A stretch of DNA of 64,000 nt from Salinibacterium sp. GTDB taxonomy: Bacteria > Actinomycetota > Actinomycetes > Actinomycetales > Microbacteriaceae. The stretch's first letter is position 1. Each line of letters opens with the position of its first letter. The translations under genes and the position numbers were made by a program. The DNA is taken from contig JADGNA010000008.1 in NCBI GenBank assembly GCA_015234465.1, positions 930,001 through 994,000 of the forward strand. Direction: 5' to 3'. This document shows positions 8,737 through 16,191 of this stretch, one piece after another. A model generated the notes under the pieces. It was not told the origin of the DNA. It saw nothing but the letters and a program-made list of their open reading frames with translations, and did not search any database.

Positions 8737-10338
8737 TCAGTCGGTGATGACCTTCCCGGTGCTGGCGAGTTCTGCTGCGTGCCTGCCCGCCCGACGGCCA
8801 CTGAAGATGCAGTCCGCGAGGGCGAAGCCGCTGATGTAGCTGTTCGAGCACACCCCGACGGCGTTGCGGCCGGCGGCGTACAGCCCTGGAATGAGGCTTC
8901 CGTCGGCGCGCTTCACCGTGCCGCTGTCACCGTCGACGACGAGACCACCGAGCGTCAGGCCGGGGATGGGCGAGAACGGCGAGGCGTCGTCGGAGATGTT
9001 AACGCCGTAGAAGGGCGCCTTGGTGACAGGCATGCAGAGTTCGGCTTCCTTGTGGGCGGGGTCGCCCGCTCCTGAGGTGATGCCGGCGTTGTATTCGTCG
9101 ACGGTGCGACGGAGGCCCGCGGCATCCACCCCCATCTTTGCTGCGAGCGCCTCAAGCGTGCGGGCGCGTTTATGCCCGAGCGTGAAGGTGAAGAGCGCCT
9201 GAAGCTTGTGGAAGATCTGGGTCTGCGAGAAGAACTGGCTTCGCGCCTTCTTCCAGTTCGCGGAGTCGTAGACGGCCCAGCCTTTGCCGCCGAACTCACG
9301 CATGAGCACGTTGCCATGGGTGGCGCCGTAGAGGTCTTCGTTCTTGATGCGACGCCCGTCGAGCCCGACCGTGACACCCTCGACGAAGGCGCTGGGCGGT
9401 GACAGGAACCGCCACGCCGTCACGTTGCCCATCTTGTCGACGGCACCGCCGGCCGACATACCGAGACGGATGCCACTGCCATCGTCTGCGGGCGTGCCGA
9501 GCGGCGAGATCTTGGTGAACTGAGGCGCGTGCTCGGCGATCCACTCCTTGTTGTAGATGAAGCCGCCGGCAGCGAGGATGACGGCGGATGCCCGTGCCGT
9601 GCGTTCCTCCGAGCCTTCCCGCCAGATCTTCTCGATCTTGTCGGTGGTGCCCTTCACGAGGTCGGGCGCCCAGTTGCCGATCTTCGCGGTGCGTTTGGTC
9701 ATCGCGCGGTGCTGTGCGGCTTTCGGATGCTTCTGGTCGAGCACCCGGTAGGTGACCCCTGCGACGGCACCGTTCTCGATGACGAGATCGGTCACCTTCG
9801 CGAGGGGCACAAACGTGACGCCCTTGGATTCGGCGGAGCGGCTGAGGTGTGTCCAGAGGACCTTGCCTGAGGCGAGTCCCTTGGCGACGGTGCGGTGTCC
9901 GCGCGGTGCCGGCTCGGCGGTGAGCCGATAGGGGTGCGCCTTCTCGTTGCCAGAGAAGTAGAGGTAGTGCCGGTCGGTCGGGTAGGAGGTCTTGTAGGGC
10001 GCAACGCTCGAGCGGAACTGTGCCCCCTGCTTCTCGAGCCACGGAATCATGGCGGGGCTCTCCTCGCAGAAGCGCCGGAGTGTCGCGTCGTCGACAGCGT
10101 CGCCCACCTCCTGTACGAGGTAGTTATAGAGGTTGTCTGGGCTGTCGTTGTAGCCGGCCTCGCGCTGTTGCGCTGTGCCGCCGCCCGCGTAGACGACGCC
10201 GCCCGAGAGCGCGCTGGCACCGCCGCCGTAGGCGCGGTCGAGCACGAGCACGCGAGCGCCCCGGTCGGCCGCCTCGATTGCGGCTGCGGCGCCTGCATCG
10301 CCGTAGCCGACGACGATCACATCGAACTGTTCAGTCAT
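8737..10338 (-). CDS. FAD-binding fumarate reductase/3-ketosteroid dehydrogenase-type flavoprotein
   Basis: 533 aa. The N-terminal FAD motif is FDVIVVGYGDAGAAAAIEA, followed by GGGASALSGGVVYAGGG. The C-terminal FAD motif reads GLYAAGRNAVGVCSNSY, then SGFALADCIFSGRRAG. This is the FAD_binding_2 family that includes 3-ketosteroid delta-1-dehydrogenases and flavocytochrome c fumarate reductases. The substrate cannot be assigned; a steroid-like or enone substrate is plausible because an SDR is co-transcribed (the gap is 7 bp). It is the distal gene of a two-gene operon facing a TetR regulator, and the whole unit lies between elements B1 and B2. Confidence 0.82.
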   Translation of the reverse strand: MTEQFDVIVVGYGDAGAAAAIEAADRGARVLVLDRAYGGGASALSGGVVYAGGGTAQQREAGYNDSPDNLYNYLVQEVGDAVDDATLRRFCEESPAMIPWLEKQGAQFRSSVAPYKTSYPTDRHYLYFSGNEKAHPYRLTAEPAPRGHRTVAKGLASGKVLWTHLSRSAESKGVTFVPLAKVTDLVIENGAVAGVTYRVLDQKHPKAAQHRAMTKRTAKIGNWAPDLVKGTTDKIEKIWREGSEERTARASAVILAAGGFIYNKEWIAEHAPQFTKISPLGTPADDGSGIRLGMSAGGAVDKMGNVTAWRFLSPPSAFVEGVTVGLDGRRIKNEDLYGATHGNVLMREFGGKGWAVYDSANWKKARSQFFSQTQIFHKLQALFTFTLGHKRARTLEALAAKMGVDAAGLRRTVDEYNAGITSGAGDPAHKEAELCMPVTKAPFYGVNISDDASPFSPIPGLTLGGLVVDGDSGTVKRADGSLIPGLYAAGRNAVGVCSNSYISGFALADCIFSGRRAGRHAAELASTGKVITD

Positions 10339-10345
10339 CGGGGGC

Positions 10346-11173
10346 TCAGATCGTTTCGCCGGCGTCGGCGAGCAGCACGCTGCCGGTCATGATCATGGAG
10401 AGGTCGCTCGCGGCGAAGAGGGCGACACGGGCGATGTCATCCGGAGTTCCCGTGCGGCCGATGAGGCTCTGGTTCATGACATCCATCGGGGGCAGTTCGA
10501 TGCCGGCCGCTGCGGCCTGCGCCATCATCTCCTGCGCCATGGCGATGTTGCCCTCGGTGGGCACGTAGCTGGGCGCAACCCCGAGCACGCGGATGCCGAG
10601 CGGGGCGAAGTCGTTCGCCATCGACTTGGTCATTCCCACGACAGCGTGCTTCGACGCGATGTAGGCGGCCATGCCGGGCCCGGCGACCTGGAAGCCCGCG
10701 GTCGACACGATGTTGACGATGACGCCACCCGTGCCAGTCATGCGTTTGGCGGCCTCACGGGAGCCGAGGAACACACCGCGACTGTTGACCGAGAACACCT
10801 GCTCCCATACTTCGAGCGGCATCTCGGTCGTGGGCATGGCCGGGAACAGGCCCGCGTTGTTGGCCCACACGTTCAGTCCACCCAAGGCGGCGATTGCGTC
10901 GTCGGTGCCGGCGATGACGGATGCCTCGTCCGAGACGTCCATCGCGATACCGACGGCTTTCACCCCGTACTTGTCTGCGAGCTTCGCGGCGGCAGCGGCG
11001 GCGGCATCCGCCTTCAGATCGGCGACGGCCACATTGGCACCGGCTTCAGCGAGACGCTCGGCGATCGCGTAGCCGAGGCCCTGAGCGGCGCCCGTCACGA
11101 GGGCGGAGCGGCCCGCGAGCGAGAGAAGTTCGGTGATCGGTCGGTTGGAGACATCGGGGAAGGGAAAGGACAT
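10346..11173 (-). CDS. SDR-family NAD(P)-dependent oxidoreductase
   Basis: 275 aa. Classical short-chain dehydrogenase: cofactor motif TGAAQGLG (about 28-35), the NNAG motif in NVWANNAGLF, a catalytic Ser region (IVNIVSTAG), and the active-site YIASK motif near residue 167. The C-terminal part contains GRTGTPDDIARVALFAAS. It is the first gene of the operon with the FAD enzyme and probably acts on the same pathway, oxidising or reducing an alcohol/ketone. A 21-bp TetR-type operator (11200-11220) lies just upstream of its start. Confidence 0.87.
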   Translation of the reverse strand: MSFPFPDVSNRPITELLSLAGRSALVTGAAQGLGYAIAERLAEAGANVAVADLKADAAAAAAAKLADKYGVKAVGIAMDVSDEASVIAGTDDAIAALGGLNVWANNAGLFPAMPTTEMPLEVWEQVFSVNSRGVFLGSREAAKRMTGTGGVIVNIVSTAGFQVAGPGMAAYIASKHAVVGMTKSMANDFAPLGIRVLGVAPSYVPTEGNIAMAQEMMAQAAAAGIELPPMDVMNQSLIGRTGTPDDIARVALFAASDLSMIMTGSVLLADAGETI

Positions 11174-11199
11174 AGCGACCTCCTTGGCGCAGTGAGCAG

Positions 11200-11220
11200 T
11201 TATGGCAGGCTATGCCATAA
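11200..11220. promoter_or_regulatory. Palindromic operator between SDR and TetR genes
   Basis: TTATGGCA and TGCCATAA are perfect inverted repeats separated by 5 nt (GGCTA). The site is the only AT-rich palindrome in the 78-bp divergent intergenic region. It is the obvious binding site for the adjacent TetR protein, which would then control both itself and the SDR/flavoprotein operon. Confidence 0.8.
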
Positions 11221-11251
11221 AGGTTGCCGGGACAAGCGTTACCGTGGGGCA

Positions 11252-11842
11252 ATGACGACTCGAACGCCCCGGCGGGGACGCCCACCGCTGGCTGATATCG
11301 AGGAACTGCGCGCCCTCGCCCTCACGGAGATCGAGCGCCTCGGCTACGGAGACGTCTCCATGGCGGCGCTCGCCGAGGCCGTCGGGGTGAGCGTTCGCAC
11401 ACTGCACCGTTATTTCCCGGCGAAGGCCGACATCGTCTGGGGTGGCATAGAAAGCTCAATCGAGGCGCTGAAGGAAGCGCTCGACCAGGTTGACGACCAC
11501 TTCAGCACCATCGACGCGCTCTACTCGGCGGTCCTCGGTGTCTTCGGGCGCGACTCCGGTGATGTCAGCATCCTGCGCGCCCGCCTGCGACTCATCGTGC
11601 TCTCCCCTGAGTTGCGCGCGTCGCAGTCCGCCACGTTCGAGGGATGGCGGGAGGCGCTCGTTGACTTCGTCGCGCGCAGGCGGGGGGAGGCCACGCCGAG
11701 TCTTGCGGCCTCTGCCGTGGGCGCGGCCGTGCAAACCGCGATCATGGAGGCCCTCTCCTGGTGGGCGGTCGCCGGCGACGATCGCGACGTTGCCGAGTGC
11801 CTCGCCGAGGCGCTCGGCGGATTGCGGGAGCTCGGGGCGTAG
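11252..11842 (+). CDS. TetR-family transcriptional regulator
   Basis: 196 aa. The N-terminal TetR HTH (about residues 14-60) has the recognition helix region GVSVRTLHRYFPAKADIVWGG. The rest is a variable helical ligand domain. The start is the ATG at 11252: there is no ribosome site, but TACCGT ends 6 nt before it, consistent with a leaderless transcript. It is divergent from the SDR operon with a palindromic operator between. The ligand is unknown, probably a substrate of the SDR/flavoprotein pair. Confidence 0.87.
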   Translation: MTTRTPRRGRPPLADIEELRALALTEIERLGYGDVSMAALAEAVGVSVRTLHRYFPAKADIVWGGIESSIEALKEALDQVDDHFSTIDALYSAVLGVFGRDSGDVSILRARLRLIVLSPELRASQSATFEGWREALVDFVARRRGEATPSLAASAVGAAVQTAIMEALSWWAVAGDDRDVAECLAEALGGLRELGA

Positions 11843-11865
11843 TCACGCCATGGGCCGCGGCATCC

Positions 11866-11946
11866 GTGTCAACAGTGCGGTGTCTTCTCGTCAGCGCGCC
11901 TGAACATTCGGCCGCGCTGATTGAGAAACACCGCACTGTCGGCGTG
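11866..11946. repeat. Palindromic element B2
   Basis: The second copy of the 81-bp B element, in the same orientation as B1. The right arm, 41 nt from ATTCGG onward, is identical to B1; the left arm differs at a few positions (TGTCTTCTCG against TGGTTTCTCA). It starts 24 nt after the TetR stop, so B1 and B2 bracket the FAD/SDR/TetR module. Confidence 0.9.
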
Positions 11947-11969
11947 CGGCCCCGTGGCAGGCTGGCATC

Positions 11970-12944
11970 ATGACGGGGTGGCTCGACGCGCGGCAGGTTC
12001 CCCTCTACTTGGGTGCCATGGCGGCGGGGGTCGCGGTCGGGGCGCTGCTCCCCGGCGGCGCGCCGATTCTCGAAGCGGCGACGACCCCTGTGCTCTCGCT
12101 GCTGCTGTTCGCCACGTTTCTCGCGGTGCCGCTGGTGGAGATTGCACGCTCGCTCCGTGACATCCGCTTTCTCGGCGTCGTCGTCGGCGTGAACTTCTTG
12201 GTCGTGCCGGTTGTTGCGTTCGCGCTGTCACGCTTCGTGACGGATGATCGGGGCCTGCTGGTCGGCGTGCTGCTGGTGCTGCTCACCCCCTGCGTCGACT
12301 ACGTCATCCTCTTCACCGGGCTCGCGGGCGGTGACCGGGCGCGGCTGCTCGCGGCGACCCCGCTGCTGATGGTGCTGCAGTTGCTGCTGCTCCCGGTCTA
12401 TCTCTTACTGTTCGCAGGGCCGGAGGTCGTGCGGCACATCGACCCTGCGCCGTTCGTGGAGGCGTTCCTGGTGCTGATCGTGCTGCCGCTCGCGGCCGCG
12501 GCGCTCGTGCAAGTGCTCGCGCGGCGGCACCGGGCCGGCCGGGCGGTCGAGGTGTCGATGGCGGCGGCGATGGTGCCGCTCATGATGCTCACCCTCTGCG
12601 TCGTGATCGCCTCGCAGGTGGCGGCGCTTGGGCAGGAGGCGGTCACGGCGCTGCGCCTGGTGCCGCTGCATGTCGTGTTCCTCGTGGTGATGATCGTCGT
12701 GGGCGTGACGGTGTCTCGGGTCGTGCGACTCGATGCCGCTCGCGCCCGTGCCGCCACCTTCGGCGTGGTCACGCGAAACTCGCTCGTCGTCCTGCCGCTC
12801 GCGCTTTCCCTCCCCCCGGCGTTCGCGCTCGCCCCGCTCGCCGTCGTCACGCAAACCCTCGTCGAACTGATCGGGATGGTCGTCATGGTGAGGCTCGTGC
12901 CGAAGTTGATCCCCGAGCGCGGGCGCGTGATCGCGCAACGGTAA
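11970..12944 (+). CDS. ACR3/bile acid symporter-family membrane exporter (arsenic resistance-like)
   Basis: 324 aa with about ten hydrophobic segments. The stretch LLTPCVDYVILFTGLAGGD (about residues 106-124) aligns with the ARCIAMVVIWNDLACGD region of ACR3 arsenite exporters and keeps the key Cys. The C-terminal half contains TRNSLVVLPLAL, like the TAAGNNFELAIA helix of ACR3. Family members extrude arsenite or related oxyanions; the substrate here is inference and could be another anion. It stands alone, without its own regulator, about 3 kb from a complete ars cluster. A CAGGCT box 6 nt before the ATG suggests a leaderless start. Confidence 0.75.
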   Translation: MTGWLDARQVPLYLGAMAAGVAVGALLPGGAPILEAATTPVLSLLLFATFLAVPLVEIARSLRDIRFLGVVVGVNFLVVPVVAFALSRFVTDDRGLLVGVLLVLLTPCVDYVILFTGLAGGDRARLLAATPLLMVLQLLLLPVYLLLFAGPEVVRHIDPAPFVEAFLVLIVLPLAAAALVQVLARRHRAGRAVEVSMAAAMVPLMMLTLCVVIASQVAALGQEAVTALRLVPLHVVFLVVMIVVGVTVSRVVRLDAARARAATFGVVTRNSLVVLPLALSLPPAFALAPLAVVTQTLVELIGMVVMVRLVPKLIPERGRVIAQR

Positions 12945-12960
12945 CGAGCGCCACGAACGA

Positions 12961-12997
12961 CGGATGCCCGCCCAGCGACTCGCTGGACGGGCATCCG
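12961..12997. terminator. Bidirectional terminator hairpin
   Basis: CGGATGCCCG CCCAGCGA pairs with TCGCTGG ACGGGCATCCG (18-bp arms, one mismatch, tiny loop). It lies 16 nt after the exporter stop and 15 nt beyond the convergent FMN reductase stop, so it serves both. Confidence 0.85.
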
Positions 12998-13012
12998 AAT
13001 TCCTGCAGCGGG

Positions 13013-13606
13013 TTACGCCGCGATGGTCTCCTGCGAGACGCGCACAGAACGGAGGGCGTTGGCCCACGCGACGACCTGGCTGACCTGCGTCTGCAGCTCT
13101 TCGGCCTTGTTCTCGGCGGGGGTGAAGGCGGGAGCGCCCTCGGCCATGCCGGAGAAGTCGGTGAAGAGGGAGAACATGACGTGCTGGCGCACGTCGGCCA
13201 CCTGCAGCTCGCCGAGCACCTGGCGGAGGTGCTCGCCGGCGCGAACGCCGCCCATTGAGCCGTAGCTGACGATGCCGGCGGCCTTGTTGTTCCACTCGGC
13301 GTTGACGTAGTCGAGCGCGTTCTTCAGTGCGCCGGGAATCGAGTGGTTGTACTCGCCCGTGACGAACAGGTAGCCGTCGAACTCGGCAACCTTGGACGCC
13401 CACGCGTTGGCGGCGTCGCCCTGGTAGTTGCCGGCGCCGGCGGGGAAGGCCTCTTCGAGGAGCGGCAGCTTGTAGTCGTGCAGGTCGACGAGTTCGAACT
13501 CGACGCCCGGAGCCGAGGCGTTGGCCTCGACCCAGTCGCCCACCATGCGGCCGAGGCGGCCGGGGCGGGTGCTGCCGACGATGATGCCGATCTTGAGGTC
13601 TGACAT
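13013..13606 (-). CDS. NADPH-dependent FMN reductase (azo/quinone reductase type)
   Basis: 197 aa flavodoxin-like protein. The phosphate-binding loop GSTRPGRLG (about 9-17) and the flavin-stacking motif GEYNHSIPGALKNALDY (about 82-98) define the NAD(P)H-dependent FMN reductase family. These enzymes reduce quinones, azo dyes, chromate or free FMN in the cytoplasm. The ATG at 13606 has an AAGGGA site. It is divergent from a MarR regulator, with two palindromic sites between, so it is probably induced by electrophiles or quinones. It is not a clear ArsH despite the arsenic genes nearby. Confidence 0.85.
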   Translation of the reverse strand: MSDLKIGIIVGSTRPGRLGRMVGDWVEANASAPGVEFELVDLHDYKLPLLEEAFPAGAGNYQGDAANAWASKVAEFDGYLFVTGEYNHSIPGALKNALDYVNAEWNNKAAGIVSYGSMGGVRAGEHLRQVLGELQVADVRQHVMFSLFTDFSGMAEGAPAFTPAENKAEELQTQVSQVVAWANALRSVRVSQETIAA

Positions 13607-13641
13607 TGATGTCCCTTCGTGAAAAGCTTTGGCCACCATTT

Positions 13642-13683
13642 GGTGACGTGTCAACAATAGCCGCTATTGGTTGACGCGTCAAC
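13642..13683. promoter_or_regulatory. Two MarR-type operators and marR promoter
   Basis: GTTGACGCGTCAAC (13670-13683) is a perfect 14-bp palindrome, and GGTGACGTGTCAAC (13642-13655) is the same site with two changes, 28 bp upstream. A TACAAT box (13691-13696) follows the strong site and ends 9 nt before the MarR ATG. A repressor on the palindrome would therefore block its own promoter, and the weaker site is placed toward the reductase gene. Confidence 0.8.
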
Positions 13684-13705
13684 TAAGGGGTACAATTGTC
13701 GGAAC

Positions 13706-14218
13706 ATGGCCGCAGCATCCGAGATCACCAACAGCGAATGGATGGCGTGGCGTGGCCTTCAGGTCATGCAACGCCAGCTTCACGCTGCCCTCGAAGAGCG
13801 ACTGCAGGCGGATGCCGCGATCTCGAGTCCCGACTTCGAGGTGCTGTCAACGCTGGCCAGCGCCGAGCGCAACGCCGTGCGCAGCGGAGACCTCGCTGTG
13901 CTCATGGGCTGGGAGAAGAGTCGACTCTCGCACCAGGTGCGCCGCATGGAATCCCGCGGGCTCATCCGGCGCCGCGAATGCGAAACCGACCTGCGCGGCA
14001 CCTGGATCGAGTTGACAGATGCGGGACGCGACGCCGTCTCCGCAGCCCTGCCCGACCACAGGGCCGCACTGCGCAGCCTCTTCTTCGACCTGCTCAGTGA
14101 CGACGAGAAGGCGGCGCTCGCCGGGGTTGCCGACAAAGTCATCGGCGCGATGGAGCCTGGCGCGTGCGATCTCGCCGAACGCGTGATGGGGTCCCCGGAG
14201 CCAAACGCCGCACGGTGA
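13706..14218 (+). CDS. MarR-family transcriptional regulator
   Basis: 170 aa from the ATG at 13706. A winged HTH with the helix region LMGWEKSRLSHQVRRMESRGL and the wing ECETDLRGTWIELTDAG marks the MarR/DUF24-like group. It is divergent from the FMN reductase, and the two-copy operator between suggests autoregulated repression relieved by oxidants or aromatic ligands. An upstream TTG in the same frame would start inside the operator and is less likely. The TACAAT box so close to the ATG suggests little or no 5' leader. Confidence 0.86.
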   Translation: MAAASEITNSEWMAWRGLQVMQRQLHAALEERLQADAAISSPDFEVLSTLASAERNAVRSGDLAVLMGWEKSRLSHQVRRMESRGLIRRRECETDLRGTWIELTDAGRDAVSAALPDHRAALRSLFFDLLSDDEKAALAGVADKVIGAMEPGACDLAERVMGSPEPNAAR

Positions 14219-14289
14219 GCCGCGGCATCCGCTCGTCTGCTGCCGATCGGGTCTGATCCTCGGCCGGGCATGGAGCGGTGTCTTCGCGC

Positions 14290-14373
14290 CAACGCAACTT
14301 CGGAGAATTGGCGACACGCCGGGCGGGCGGACTCGATCCTGCGGCGTGTCGCCAAATCTCCGAAGTTGCGTTG
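14290..14373. repeat. Palindromic element C
   Basis: Long inverted repeat: CAACGCAACTTCGGAGA (14290-14306) plus TTGGCGACACGCCG (14308-14321) pair perfectly with CGGCGTGTCGCCAA (14342-14355) plus TCTCCGAAGTTGCGTTG (14357-14373). That is 31 perfect base pairs in arms of 32 nt, each arm with one unpaired A, and a 20-nt loop. It lies between the convergent MarR and ArsR genes and is the main content of that 243-bp gap. No second copy is seen in the window. Confidence 0.88.
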
Positions 14374-14461
14374 GGTTGAGGCAGCAGGGCGACTCGGACA
14401 TCTTCGGATGCTGTCGACGCGTACCTCGATAGCTACCTGAACCTCCGGGAGAGGCGAACGG

Positions 14462-14803
14462 CTAGACCAATCGCAGGGCGTTGGCCGCGGCCTCCAGCGC
14501 CCCCTCGGTGATGGCGTAGTACGCCCAGCGCCCGCGCTGTTCGCGGGTGACGAGCCCGGCATCCGTCAGCAGCTTCATGTGGTGCGAGACGGTGCCCTGC
14601 GAGAGGCCGACGGGTTCGGTCAGGTCGCAGACGCAGGCCTCGCCGCGCTCGCCGGCGGCGATGAGCGAGAGCAGGCGGATGCGCGTGGGGTCGCCGAGCG
14701 CCTTGAAGATGCGGGCGATGCGCTCGGCTTCGTCGACGCTGATGGCTGGCGCTGCGCCGGTGGTGCAGCAGGCGGCATCGGTGACAGTGGCGGGCAGGGT
14801 CAT
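14462..14803 (-). CDS. arsR: ArsR-family arsenite-responsive repressor
   Basis: 113 aa from the ATG at 14803. The winged HTH contains KALGDPTRIRLLSLIA, then ACVCDLTEPVGLSQGTVSHHMKLL; the CVCDL pair of cysteines sits in the classical As(III)-sensing position, and an extra N-terminal Cys-Cys (DAACC) may add to the site. It is divergent from the arsenic operon and should repress it until arsenite or antimonite binds. An in-frame ATG at 14872 would start inside the operator region and is rejected. Confidence 0.9.
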   Translation of the reverse strand: MTLPATVTDAACCTTGAAPAISVDEAERIARIFKALGDPTRIRLLSLIAAGERGEACVCDLTEPVGLSQGTVSHHMKLLTDAGLVTREQRGRWAYYAITEGALEAAANALRLV

Positions 14804-14820
14804 GCCACCATCATCCCACG

Positions 14821-14873
14821 TATTGACATTCTTCGATAGATACCCCACAGTCGTCGTATTGAAGTTTCTCAAT
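14821..14873. promoter_or_regulatory. ars divergent promoter/operator region
   Basis: The 83-bp divergent gap holds two AT-rich sites of ArsR-box type: TATTGACATTCTTCGATAG (14821-14839), which on the other strand begins CTATCGAAGAATG, and ATTGA-N6-TCAAT (14858-14873), a perfect 5-bp inverted repeat. The second site lies just upstream of the GAGGAGAG ribosome site of the flavoprotein gene, so ArsR binding there would block transcription. Confidence 0.65.
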
Positions 14874-14886
14874 CTGAGGAGAGCGG

Positions 14887-16191
14887 ATGTCGCAGCACCC
14901 CGTCATCGTCATCGGAGCCGGCCCACAGGGCCTCGCCGCCGCGGCGCACCTGAGCGAGCGCGGCCTCGACGTGATCGTGCTCGAGCGCGGCGCGACGGCC
15001 GGGGCTGCCGTAAGGGAGTGGGGTCACGTGCGCATGTTCTCGGCCTGGCCCGAGCTCGTCGATGCGGCGTCGCAAAGGATGCTCGAAGCGACAGGCTGGA
15101 CGGCCCCCGCGAGCGGCTACCCGACCGGCGCGAAGTGGGCCAGCGAGTACCTCGTTCCCCTCGCGAAAGCGCTGGGTGACCGCATCCGTTTCAGCACCCG
15201 CGTCACGGGAGTGAGCCGACTCGGTCGCGACAAAGTGGCCGACAGCGGTCGCGCCGCCCAACCCTTCGTCGTGCACACGGTCGGCCCAGATGGCTCCGAG
15301 CAGCGGATGCTCGCCCGATCCGTCATCGACGCGAGCGGCACCTGGCAGCGCCCCGCCCCGGCGGGTGCCGACGGTCTCCCCGCGCTGGGTGAGTCGGGCA
15401 ACCGCCGTGTCTCCTACCGGATTCCGGATGATGTCTCCGAGTGCGCCGGCCGTCACCTGCTTGTCGTCGGCGCGGGGCACTCGGCCATCCACGCGGTGCT
15501 GCGGCTCGCCGAGCTCGCACGGAGGGAGCCAGCGACGCGGGTGACGTGGGCGCTGCGTCGTGGCAGCGCAGGCAATGTCTTCGGCGGCGGTGACGCGGAC
15601 GGGCTCCCCGAGCGGGCTGCCCTCGGCGCACGTGCACGCGAGCTGGTGGACGCTGGGCTCATCACCCTCGTGACGGGGTTCCGGGTGGCCGAGTTCCGCA
15701 CCGCGAGCGACAGCGTGACCGTCGTCTCGGAGGATGGCCGCGAGATCGCGGACATCGCACACGTCTACGCCCTCACCGGCTTCCGCCCAGACACGAGCAT
15801 CCTCTCGGAACTGCGCATCGACCTTGACCCGGCGCTCGAGGCGGTTGCGGGCATCGCCGAGGAGATCGACCCCAACATCCACTCCTGCGGCACGGTCGCG
15901 GCGACGGGCGCGCGGCAGCTCGCCCAGCCCGAGCCGGGATTCTTCATCGTGGGCGCCAAGAGCTACGGCCGGGCCCCCACCTTCCTCGCCCTCACCGGCT
16001 ACGAGCAGGTGCGCAGCGTCGTCGCGCACCTCGCGGGCGACCGGGAGGCCGCCGAACGCAACGAACTCGTGCTGCCCGAGACGGGAGTCTGCGGCGGCTC
16101 CGGCGATCTCGGCGAGGCAGCGGCCGGCGGATGCTGCGCGGCGCCGACGCTCCAGATTGGGCTCCGCCCCGGCGCAGCGGTGGGAGCGTGA
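14887..16191 (+). CDS. ars-operon flavin-dependent monooxygenase/oxidoreductase (ArsO-like)
   Basis: 434 aa. FAD motif VIVIGAGPQGLAAAAHL at the N-terminus, a second nucleotide motif LLVVGAGHSAIHAVL near residue 200, and ALTGFRPDTSIL near 298. These are features of single-component flavoprotein monooxygenases found in actinobacterial ars operons. The C-terminus carries a cysteine cluster: TGVCGGSG about 400, and GGCCAAPT about 418, which could bind As(III). The reaction is not firmly known in the family; thiol-arsenic or organoarsenical oxidation has been proposed. First gene of the operon, with a GAGGAGAG site; it overlaps acr3 by 4 bp. Confidence 0.8.
   Translation: MSQHPVIVIGAGPQGLAAAAHLSERGLDVIVLERGATAGAAVREWGHVRMFSAWPELVDAASQRMLEATGWTAPASGYPTGAKWASEYLVPLAKALGDRIRFSTRVTGVSRLGRDKVADSGRAAQPFVVHTVGPDGSEQRMLARSVIDASGTWQRPAPAGADGLPALGESGNRRVSYRIPDDVSECAGRHLLVVGAGHSAIHAVLRLAELARREPATRVTWALRRGSAGNVFGGGDADGLPERAALGARARELVDAGLITLVTGFRVAEFRTASDSVTVVSEDGREIADIAHVYALTGFRPDTSILSELRIDLDPALEAVAGIAEEIDPNIHSCGTVAATGARQLAQPEPGFFIVGAKSYGRAPTFLALTGYEQVRSVVAHLAGDREAAERNELVLPETGVCGGSGDLGEAAAGGCCAAPTLQIGLRPGAAVGA

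Noticed and set aside
8650-11946. Composite insertion sequence
   Set aside because: No transposase or IS-type terminal repeat with target duplication is visible; only the palindromic B elements are seen, so it is reported as a cassette of unknown mobility.
13013-13606. ArsH (arsenic-linked NADPH:FMN oxidoreductase)
   Set aside because: It is divergent from a MarR gene with its own operators and lacks the extended N-terminus of ArsH; a general FMN/azo reductase is more likely.
14219-14461. Small gene in the gap between marR and arsR
   Set aside because: The gap is mostly element C; frames there are antisense of its arms and lack start signals.
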